Shown here piece after piece: positions 1 to 11,772 of a DNA stretch of 64,000 bases (the first letter of the stretch is position 1; every line of letters starts with the position of its first letter). The translations under genes and the position numbers were made by a program. The notes beneath the pieces are model-generated. The model was not told the origin of the DNA, searched no databases, and saw only the letters and a program-made list of their open reading frames with translations. Source of the stretch: Paraescarpia echinospica (taxonomy: Eukaryota > Annelida > Polychaeta > Sabellida > Siboglinidae); contig CM034533.1 in assembly GCA_020002185.1 (NCBI GenBank), forward strand, positions 53,758,346 to 53,822,345, given 5' to 3'.

Positions 1-430
1 GCTGCATTGGCAACCTGTGTCGCAGTGAATTCAGTATAAACTGTTGACTTTGATGCACGGCGCCGTGCTTGCAAACTCTCCACAGTACCTTGCTGACCGT
101 GTATCTATTTATGTTCCCTGTTGCACTCTTCGCTCGGCCGACCAGTTTCTTGTGGTTGTGCGTAGAGTCAGCCTGGCACGGTACGGCCGACGCACATTTT
201 CATGTGCAGGTCCCACCCTCTGGAACTCTCTTCCACTATAGCTAAGAACACAATGTGACTGTGGACGTTTTAAGAGGGGCCTGAAAACCTTTCTCTTTAA
301 TCACGCTATTTTTTATTTTTATATTTTTATATATGTATGTGTTTGTGTATGTATATATGTATATATATATATACATACATATATATATATATATACGTAA
401 GAGATATGTGGTGTTTAAATAAATTTGATT
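1..430 (+). mobile_element. CR1/L2-type LINE, truncated 3' end
   Basis: Translation of the first 240 bases gives the C-terminal tail of a non-LTR reverse transcriptase ORF: a 'LADRV' block, then 'FSCAGPTLWNSLPL', then after a frame break an 'FKRGLKTFLF' block. This order (LRS..., GxRxFSxAxPxLWNSLP, FKxxLKTxLF) is characteristic of CR1/L2/jockey-group LINE ORF2 ends. The copy closes with AT-rich sequence and a short TTGAT tandem tail near 420-438, as such elements do. It contains frame breaks and is dead. Confidence 0.75.
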
Positions 431-867
431 TGATTTGATACTGTTATAATACATTTTGGTCTCTACCTTGAATTTTTAAGACATCATTGGTAATTGAGTA
501 AACAAGACATAACTAATTGCATAATGTTACTCGACCCTTAATAAAATATTATAATTCATATAAAGTCTTAATCCACGAGCAACTATCATAATTTTTATGT
601 CATCCATTGCTTCTTGAAATGCGTTGTAGAAATGGGTAGTCAACAAACGGTACCTCGACAATATTAGTTATTTGAATTCAACAAAATAGTTATAAACGGC
701 ATGAATTATGTGCGGTTTTGTACAAATCTAAACTATGTAGCCTTATTATGTTGTTGGTTGGACAGCTGTTGATGTTCACAAACTCGAAATTTCAAAACTG
801 CCTCTCTTAGCGAACGTTTGGTTTAAATCGAAGCCGCTTCACTGTTGTCATGTTTTATTCACCACAG
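431..867. other. AT-rich non-coding sequence upstream of first visible ADAM exon
   Basis: No exon, repeat family or RNA gene was recognised here. The stretch ends in the splice acceptor (CACCACAG, 860-867) of the first ADAM17-like exon in the window, so it is presumably intron. Confidence 0.4.
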
Positions 868-1001
868 ACACTTTCGCCTGCATTTGCAACGACAACGGAA
901 CCTGTTTACGAAGGACTTCGAAGCTTTTGTAATTGACGATGACAACGAAGAAAAAAGATTCTCGTTTGACACAAGTCAATTCTACGAAGGATTCGTCGTT
1001 G
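868..1001 (+). CDS. ADAM17: ADAM17-like exon 1 of window: prodomain
   Basis: Acceptor CACCACAG and donor G|GTAAGT bound a frame reading HFRLHLQRQ...FVIDDDN...FYEGFVVG. This matches the ADAM17 prodomain block that begins RHFKLYL and ends FFTGHVVG. It enters with one carried base and leaves in phase 1. Confidence 0.9.
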
Positions 1002-1866
1002 GTAAGTCATCTATTTGGTAATGTGCTAACGTTGGAACAGTGTATACGTATAGCAGTGTCTTTCCCTAAGCGCCTTGGTATACTCACCAGTTTCTAAGTT
1101 CATTCACTTCTCTGGACATTTTGCATCTAATCTACCAATGGACGATGCACTAAAAACGACAAGGATAGTTGACCGTCGTGGAGTTGACATTTCGTCTTAT
1201 TACTGGTTACAACTCCGTTGTAAATTAACTTATTTTCAATCAAAACATGACAAATGAATGTCTATCTAGAAAAATTAACATATTTAAATAGAATATTAGC
1301 AAACTTCCTCATTGATTCATTACTAAAATGCATTGGGGCGTTGCCATTAATACATGCACCACGGGTACATTTTTGAAAGCATTTTGTAGACAAAAAAACA
1401 ATTAAAACAATACGTTTAGCAGCAGCTAACAGTTAAAGGGACATTCGCAGGAGTGACTGCAACTGATGAATCCATAGGTTGATGAAAAGTTTAAGTAGTG
1501 TGTATATAAGGATTCCAGAGACACACACTTGTACTTTTATAAGTAAAATGTTCTCCTTTTACTTAATAGTTACATTAATGTTAAAAGCATAGAATAGCAC
1601 AACATGTGTGTAGGAATCGTGCATATTGAGTAAGGCAGGCTAATCTGGTCGTTTTTGGCATACATGATAACCTAATTACGTTTATCATAATTCATTATCA
1701 ACTAAAATATCGCAAATGAACACTTTATAATAATATGTGGTTCACAAAATATGGTTCGTGGCAACGAGAGCAGATGAAACTTTTGGGTACCGAAAGTATT
1801 TTGAAGTCTATAATATATAGGGGACCATATGTATATGTACATATATATATATATATATGTATGTAA

Positions 1867-1911
<45 letters not shown>

Positions 1912-4112
1912 TGTCAATGCTTGCTGCATGTTGCTGCCAGGCGATCCCGACACGACTGGTGTACGAGCGTACTGGGAGGACAACGATCTGGTGGCGACTG
2001 TTCGCACGCCGAACGACACCTACGTGGTCGAGGTGGGTCGACGCTGTGGTAGCGTTTAGAGTGAGTGTAACCTAGTACGACCCACTGGAGAATATAACAC
2101 ACACACACGCGCAATCCTAAGGACTGGATACTGCGCTATATGAACTTACCTTACACGCATGCACGTACACACATATGCATTTAATGATTTGTACGTTTTG
2201 ATTATATTGTTTCTGGCAAATAAACTCAAAACATGCGGATGCAACCAAGCAAAAATAAACCGACAAATAATTGAGCGAAAGGACGGGAATACGCACACGA
2301 ACACATATGCACACACAAGCACATATTCCTACTGGGCGCTGGCACGTGCATACACCATTCTTTTACATTCGTGCTTGTTATCGGTTATCGTGGTCGTATG
2401 CTTTGTACACAAGTAGTAACGACGGTAAAACAATAAATGTGTTTTAGCCCTCGTGGCGCCACCTAGAGCCGTCTGACAACTACAGCATGATCGCGTACAA
2501 AGCGTCCGACGTGAAAGATCCAGGCGCAAGTCCGTTTGGAGGCTCGAGGTAAGACAAAAGCCCACGTACAACCGTAATATAGTTGTCTAGAAGTCTTCAA
2601 GAATATACTGTTAAAAGTGATACTTAACTATCCTGTAGTTTGTAACGTCAATGTGGGCTAAAACAATAAATAAATAAGTTAATAAAATAAATAAATAATT
2701 AAAACTAAATAAAACGTACATATTGTTGTACATATTATGTATTAAGACTCGATGGGGAGGACTGTATCAGCAGGGTAAACATATTAGCAATAACTAACAA
2801 ATTATATTTTTATTACTATTAAATGTAATGGGCTACACATGAGTGAACGTTGTTAAATACTCTTGATAAATCTACGACGTTCTTTCTACGGCAAACTCAA
2901 TTTCATCTCAAGCTGTAGTGATAACAATTCCCCAAAAATTACTTTAGCACTAATGTTGGGCTTATCGCTTAACATGCAATCTTAGGATGCCGTCCCGAAT
3001 TCATTTTGAAAGTGAGAGTCTACGACGGCTTCGCTACTAACGACCCTGCATATCCGTATTTGCATTTTGTTAACTGACTGTCACCAGGCGATCATACTGT
3101 GGCTTCGTTCATCCCGACGTCGACGATGCCGCATACGAAGACACAAACCAGCAAGGTGGAAACAGAAGTAAGATTTGTGTTAGTTTTGATACTTCCTTAC
3201 TTATACTGTTGGTTATAAGGAGCAGAACATCCCCCGCTGAGACAAAAAGTTCGACTTAACAGAAAAGTGTTCCGCTTGAACGAACTAAAAGGAAGTGGGT
3301 GGCGTGTAATTATATGTTTTTTGTGCGCCTCAAGAAAACTGGAGGGATTTAGTGAGCATCGAGGGGATACAACTTGTCATCGGTTTTTACTCTAGATACC
3401 GCACACCTTTGTTAAGCCTGTGTATTATATTTACTATGAAAACAAAATTGAAATACGCTTAGCTTAAAAACAAATCGTCCCTCCGTGCAAACGGATGTTA
3501 TATACACGCATACCAAAACATATTGCTTTGCTTCGGTATGTGATGTCACACGCTTTCTGGTGGCAGCTGTCGGAGCTGTCTCCAAACATCCTTTCTCTTG
3601 TTTCTTTTCTAACACGTCCAGTCTCAGCTTTGCTGTATCCCTGATCTCACCAATTTCGAGTGGTCTATCTCTCTCTGATGCACTGGTATCATCAATCCAT
3701 ATCAATTGTGGTGTTTCTCTCTTCCGCATGCCTTCACATGTTCCATTTGTTATTAGTTGTTCCCTATCCTCTCGCGCACCGATTGTCCGAAGTATAATCG
3801 CTTCTATCTTGTGCTTAGAGTACTCCAGTAGTATATGAAGGCTCGTGGCACATCAAATGTATCTTTCGAGACATTTGATGAGCCATGAGCTATCATATAC
3901 AGCACCATAGGATATCATTGTATAAATGTAGTGCAGAAAAATCAATAAACATTTACATTTACATCACAGAAGGTCAACGACGCAAGAGGGCGACGGGTAT
4001 CAAGAGCTACAATACGTGTCCGCTGACTTTGATCGCCGACCACCACTTCTTCCAGAACGCCGGGCGGGGCTCCGTCTCAAGTGTCGTCAAATACATGGTA
4101 GGTGTACTCAAC

Positions 4113-4175
<63 letters not shown>

Positions 4176-5458
4176 CAATCAATCTACTAGTCCACCAATA
4201 AATACATAAGTTCTTACATAGCGCAGTATCCAGTTATTATGTCGGTTCAGAGCACTTTACACGTTACTCCCTGGCAACGATCAATCAACCAACCAAACAA
4301 TCAGTCCACCAATACAAGCGGTAAGTTCTTATCCAGCGCGGTGTCCATTCCTTATGACTGCCCAGAGTGATTTACACTTTACTCTCTGGTAGACCTGTTC
4401 GGTAGAACACCATCTCGACTTCCTTGCTCTGCTCCCTCCTTTGTAGAATGAGAACACATTCAGTTTCGTTCTGGTTTCTAGGTTGGTGTTATCGCGAGAG
4501 TAGACTACCTCTATCGGGCCGTCGACTTCGGGGATGGTTACACGAACGTTGGGTTCGAAATCCGGGACGTAAGTTCGGACATCGATCTCAAACTTTCCTT
4601 CCTTTGTAGCCACTAATCCAGTCTTAATTCTACAGTATTCAACTCCGGCGTGGAATTATTAGAATACGGTCTATGTTGTATATAAGTTCGTAGTGATTTC
4701 TGTACATAATGATTTTCTTGATTTAATGATTGACGTTGGCTGTTTTTGGCCACTTCGATCTGACACCAAACTGGGCCTAGAACGATAACGGCATTATTCT
4801 TGGTAAATTCAGATAAGTACACTGTCACGAAATAAACATGTTCTGTGAGATAATATAGTGTTTGTACAAAAGCCGACACTTCATAATACGCTTTATCTTT
4901 TATCAATCTACAATCGAGAACAATAAGTATTAACCTGTTAGTCGGCGATTCGTCGTGGTGTGGCTAGTGGACAACCATACATAGCAAGACAATCCGAGGG
5001 AAACAGAAGAAAACATACACCAAGCTGATCTGCGTAAACCTTGATGTTGAAGAGACAGACCTTCCATTTCTGGTGAAAGATCGACCCGTATGGAAACGGC
5101 TCATCTATGCTCCGGCCCCGGCCGACCGATGAGGGTGATGGGTTGGGTGAAACATGATCAGTTGCAGTGTAGGTGACGAGAAACTAACCGGAGCCAGAGT
5201 TGGTGGTTAGGTACTGACATGAGGACTTGTTCACAGATTATCGTGCACAAGACACCAACGGCGGTGAAGGGCGGAGAGCAACACTACAACATGGCGCAGG
5301 AATCGTGGGATGCGGCTAAATTCCTCACGGTACGATGTACTTTTATATCCTCGTTCTCCTCTTTATATCTGTATGTCTGACAGCCTATCTTTGACTGTAT
5401 GTCTCACTATATCTTTTGTCTCACTGTCTCTCTGTCTAATTTCCTTTGTACCTATGCA

Positions 5459-5510
<52 letters not shown>

Positions 5511-8500
5511 GCCTCTCACTTGCTCGCTTTTTTGTCTCCATGTTGAAATAATCTGGTTACATTGTTAAGTTGGTTACATTATTTGTTTTATCGAACTGTT
5601 TGTCTTTGTAGGTGTTCAGCAAGGGCCCAAACTGGGAATCGTATTGTCTGGCGCATCTCTTTACGTATCTGAACTTTGACGGTGTACTGGGAATGGGCAA
5701 CATCGCGTCGCCCAAATCAAATTATCCTGGCGGCATATGTTCCAAGGGTAGGTGGCAACATTACTCCTGTTAACATTTTACCAGGAAACACCTGGCCATT
5801 TTGTCCCGTGGCCAGTCACCAGATTATTATCATACACTGTTATTATTAACACAATATATAGCAAGCAACATTTACAACACTCCGTTCTAAACAACACAAT
5901 AGGCAGGAAAGAAAGCCATTGGTTTATTGAGTATCATGGTCATATATCGGTCACTCCTGCTTTTAACGTAATGTAATTGTTGTGACGGCTGGAGTTTAAA
6001 CAATCATATTTACATATCGTTTCTTGTTATCCTTGTGGTCTGCAGAGCTGTCAATACACAACTATACGCTTCATAATTGTGTGCAGGTACTCGGCCCCAT
6101 TATTACAATACTGCGTGGACGACCACCCTGAGCAGAGACAACAGGAGAATATTGACACAAGAGGCGGACCTTGTCACGGCTCACGGTCAGTGGGGACAAG
6201 AGTTGGCGACTTCAGTGTGTGCTACACAGAGTCTACTTCGTGTTGTTGACCTATTTTGCTCTGCACATGACAATGAGAGCGCTTACTCTTTTGTAGTTTC
6301 TGAGCCACTGAGATCGGATTTTCTGAAGATATTGGCGCCAAAGAAGTCATTCCATTATTATTATTATAGTTATTGTCGTTATTATTATTATTATTATTAA
6401 ATGTTGGAATTCACCAAACAGCTTACCTTTTGACCAGAAGTGTGTATCTTATACTTACGATGTTTGACTTGCAACACAAGCAAGAGTAAATGAGTTTTAT
6501 TGGCACTGATATAACTGTAGCCGTTACACATGCAGTCATTACAACTGTAGCCGTTACACATGCAGTCATTACAACTGTAGCCGTTACACATGCAGTCATT
6601 ACAAATGTAGCCGTTACACATGCAGTCATTACAACTGTAGCCGTTACACACGCAGTCATTACAACTGTAGCCGTTACACATACAGTCATTACAACTGTAG
6701 CCGTTACACATGCATTCATTACAACTGTAGCAGTTATACATGCAGTCATTACAACTGTAGCCGTTACACATGCAGTCATTACAACTGTATCCGTAACACA
6801 TGCAGTAATTACACATGTAGCCGTTACACATGCAGTCATTACAACTGTAGCCGTTACACATGCAGTTATTACAACTGTAGCCGTTACACATACAGTCATT
6901 ACAAATGTAGCCGTTACACATGCAGTCATTACAACTGTAGCCGTTACACATGCAGTCATTACAACTGTAGCCGTTACACATGCAGTCATTACAACTGTAG
7001 CAGTTACACATGTAGTCATTACAACTGTAGTCGTTACACATGCAGTCATTACAAATGTAGCCGTTACACATGCAGTCATTACAACTGTAGCCGTTACACA
7101 TGCAGTCATTACAACTGTAGCCGTTACACATACAGTCATTACAAATGTAGCCGTTACACATGCAGTCATTACAACTGTAGCTGTTGCAGGTGTTGTCAAT
7201 TGCCAATCATATTGTAATCACCTGTAAAACGTGTTCATTATTTCTGCACAAATGATGAATATATCTATATATATATATATATACATATATAAACCGTGCA
7301 CGAGCACATGTATGTGGATGCTTGTATCTAGTAACTGTATCAGCAGTTGGCAAAAACAGATAACTGACTCTGACTATCATGTGCATTAGATGCGTGCTTC
7401 ATTTAAGTGTTGCCAATCTGACAGTAACTATTATTCGCTAATACTCAATTTGCGTCCGTGGTAAGCTTGCTATGATAATATAGTATATGTTTTTATTGTT
7501 ATATACACTAACCTTAGTTTTATTTTTCATACATGCTGCTGATGGCCTGCGTTCCGGTCAACAGAATTTGGTAAGTTTACGCATACAGAGCATCGACACA
7601 TTTACCGTTTACTTGCATGCGCAAAGGCAAGTTGTATAAAAAGCTCTTTATCAAGGCCCCATTGGCTGCTGTTATAACGACGTGTCTGGATCGCTGTGCT
7701 AATAATGGGGATGTGTTATAGTATATTTTGGAGCAACTGTCATTTCCATTTGACCAGGACACAATTGGGGCAGTCACCACGACACGAGCGCCTGCTCACC
7801 GAGTTCTAAGGACGGGGGCAAATACCTTATGTACCCCTACTCTGTGTCTGGCTACGACTCGAACAACGACGTGAGTAATCCCTTGGCGTATTGTTTCTTA
7901 GTATATGGCCAATAGGGCAATGGTTGTTCAGTGCTCAGTCTGTTTTATACGGCATCTAACGGAGCAATCTTGTTCAGCAAGCATTGCCCTATAAACACTA
8001 TTTCAAGAAAAAGTGACATTTATAAGAAGCCTTGGTTCACTAAATGTTTGAAATGTTCCCAAAAAGAAGAAGCTTCACAAAGCATTTGTTATATCCCGCT
8101 CACACGAAGCTGAATTAAATAAAAACACTATAAAAATAAATTAACATCTATATTAAGGTTTGCTGAAAAAGCATATTACAGCACAATGTTGGAGAAACAA
8201 AAAAATAACATAAAGGGCGTCTGGAAAATTCTAAATAGGGTAATCAACAAACAACTCAGTACTCCAACATATCCTGCCTATTTTATGAACAATGACAAAG
8301 AGATACATGAAAAGAAGGAAATTGCAAATGGATTTAATTATTTTTTTACAAATGTTGGACCCAATCTTGCAAAAAACAAAATAATCTTCCTAAAAATGAT
8401 GTAGATATATTTGATTATTTGGGAAAAGAACTTGATAAAAGTATATTTCTAAGGCCTGTTGATGATCAGGACATTATCAGAACTGTTCAACATTTTAAGG

Positions 8501-10019
8501 GTAAAATGTCAACAGATTGTAATGATTTAAACATGAGCATGATTAAGATCATTATTGCTCACATTGTAAAACCGTTGAAGCACATATGCAATGTTTCCTT
8601 TATCACTGGAATAGTTCCTAATCAATTAAAACAGCTAAAGTCATTCCCATATTTAAGTCTGGTGATAGGGGTGTATATACTAATTACAGACCTATTTCTT
8701 TGTTGCCCCAAATACTGAAGAAATTATACAGTGACAGGTTAGATAGTTTTCTAAAAAAGTATAATATACTCAGTCCTAGTCAATATGGATTTAGATCAAG
8801 CATGTCAACATATCATGCCTTAATAGAATTGGTCGAAGAAATTACTAATTCTCTTAATAATAATAAATATGCCATTGGCATATTTGTTGATCTTAAGAAA
8901 GCATTTGATACGGTTAACCATGATATATTGGCAACAAAATTATTTTGTTATGGTATTCGTGGTGTTGCACATCAATGGATTATGAGTTACTTGAAAAACA
9001 GAAGTCAGTTTGTCCACTAGGATAATTGTGACTCAGAAATACTTAAAATATCTTGTGGTGTCCCACAAGGATCTGTTTTAGGTCCAAAGTTGTTCATTTT
9101 GTACATAAATGATATAAGTAATGTTTCAAGCATCTTTAAGTTCATATTATTTGCTGATGATACCAACATGTTCTACAGTAATAGTGATATTGGTGAATTT
9201 GCCAGGTTGACACATATTGAATTGGGAAGCTTACATGTATGGTTTGCAGTAAACAGGCTCTCTCTCTCTCAATATATCAAAGACAAATTATATGTTATTT
9301 GGTAATCGTTTTATAAAGACACGTGTCGCTACACATATAAGTAAGGAAGAAATAAATAAGGTTGAATTCACCAAAATTTTAGGAGTTTTGATAGATAATA
9401 AATTAACATGGAAAACACATTTCTGTGATAAAATCTAAACTCTCAAAGAGTTGTGCCATAATGTAACAAGCCAGCTTTGTCATTGACAAACGGGGATTGC
9501 TTACTTTATACCATTCCCTTTTTCTTTCATACATTATGTATTGCATTAAAGTATGGGGAAATACGTATGCTACTACCTTAAATTGTTTAGTATTGTTACA
9601 AAAGAGAGTGGTGTGTTTAATGTGTAGAGCTAAGAGGTTGGATCACACTTCTTCTCTATTCACTGAATTACGTGTCTTGAAAATGTCAGATATTCTTGAA
9701 TTACGAACTGCACTTATTATGTACAGGGCAAATAGAAATTTGCTACCAGTGAACATACAAAAGTTGTTTACTTTGTACAGTTCTGTTTATGCAACTAAGC
9801 AAAGCCCAACTTTTAAACAACATTTTACTCACACCAATTTAAAGAGAATGTGTCTTTCGCTTAAAGGTGTAACACTATGGAATTCTCTAGACAATTCTTT
9901 AATATGTTCTAGAAACATCCATTGCTTCAAAAACTACACTGATAATATTTTGCTTACTTACTAAAAATCTATTGTCTATATTGGACAAATTGTTATTCTT
10001 TAACACAAGTGGTATTGGT

Positions 10020-10057
<38 letters not shown>

Positions 10058-11719
10058 TATATTTAAAAGAATGAAATATATATATATTTCATTCTTTTAC
10101 AAATATACATTGTATGTTGTAATTACGCATGTTGCATATCGTAATATATTTTTTATTGTAATTACACCAATTGTAATTCGGGCAAGTGTTATAAGCGACA
10201 CACTTCTTCTTGCCCTTTTCGACTTCAAAAGTGTGATTTACAATTGTATATTTGGCATCTTTGTGTACTGTGCATGTATTATGTTGTTGTTGAGTAAACA
10301 CTTACTTACTTAAAATGTAGCAGGCGCAGGTGCAACAGCAGCAATAGTAGCAACATCAATAACAGTAGCAGCAGTCGAACTAGCAGTGTCAGTAGCAGGA
10401 TCAGTAGCAGTGATAATATGAAATAACTTAGCTATGCTAATAATAAATAGAAATTAGTAATTGGTTACGTTGTGATAGTAATATCGGTAAACAGTGTGAC
10501 AGGTTGGTGTTGCTGCTTGTAGAAATTCTCTACATGCAGCAAGGCGAACATCCTTGCCGTTTTGAAGAACAAGATGAGGCAATGCTTTACGGGTAAGTTT
10601 GCGCCTCGTCATTGTATGATACGTTGAAGGCACTGAGCAACACGAAATCGTCATTGCCTTTACAAACATAGGTCATGGCTACTGTTCTTGATAGTGGGTC
10701 TCCTGTTGATCACATTAACACAACATATGTCAACCAACCGTGTCACCAAAGCCTTCTCAACAAATAGTGATGATATTTGTTAGTCAACCAAATAAATGCC
10801 AAGATGGGCCAACTGTTGTTCTACCACGTTAACCTGCTTGATGAGTGACACTTGTTCTCTTGTTACCGCCGTCTGCCTCCCTGTCCGTCGGTAGAGTGTG
10901 GAGCTCATTGGCGCAGTGGATAGAGCACATGACTCTCAATCGAGAGAACCTGGGTACGAATCCTGTTGCGGTGTCGAATCTTTGGCAAGTTCGTTCAGAC
11001 TACGTTGCGCTAGTTCACTCAGCTGTATGAATGAGTACCTGGCTATAGACAGAGGTGGCTATTTGTATTCAAAATTAATAATAGTCTTGGTGCATTAATT
11101 GCAGCACCGCTGAATGATTCCCAGAGAAGTCGAGATGGTCTTCGATTGAACAGCTGCCAGGGAGGACAATGTAAAAGCGCTTTAAGCAGTCCTTAGGACT
11201 GGACGCTGCGCTGTAAAACAACTTACCTTTTTGCTTTTAGAAAGGAGCAATGCGTACTGCGGTAACTACGCCGTCGAGGGTGACGAGGAATGCGACGGAG
11301 GGGAGGACGGTGTCAAAGGCAAGGACCCGTGCTGCAACAGCAAGTGCCGGTTCAAGGAGAAAGCAGTCTGCAGGCTAGTCAAGGCTAAATAGGGATAGTC
11401 GCATTACTTCGTAAAGTCCATACAAACATGTAGTGTTTCGTGCCGTTTCAAACCACCACGTACCAACGTCAAGACTTGTGATTTTGATCGACCGTAGTTG
11501 GCTCACACCTGATCAACTGACGTGACATGACGTCATCCACCTTGGAGCTGGGTTCTGGTTTATATAATAGCAACAATGAACATTAATATCTGGTCCACTG
11601 GATGGGGGAGCCACTGTATTGATTTATTTCCCCTGCGATACGTGGTAACGACAGACCCACCCCTACTCATATGTCAGGCTACAAGTTGTTTGGAATTTGC
11701 GACCTTTTGCGACCGCCCA

Positions 11720-11772
<53 letters not shown>

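Noticed and set aside
3412..3838. Overlapping 105- and 117-codon frames in an ADAM17-like intron
   Set aside because: No family resemblance, no splice fit with the flanking exons, and both strands are open for a similar length.
6397..7206. 269-codon Cys-rich minus-strand frame ([10 protein letters not shown] repeats), metallothionein-like at first sight
   Set aside because: Exact 30-bp minisatellite with open frames on both strands, inside an intron, without splice or start context.
10897..10975. Possible tRNA gene
   Set aside because: A and B boxes are present but the arms do not pair as a complete cloverleaf and the 3' part continues into a SINE body.
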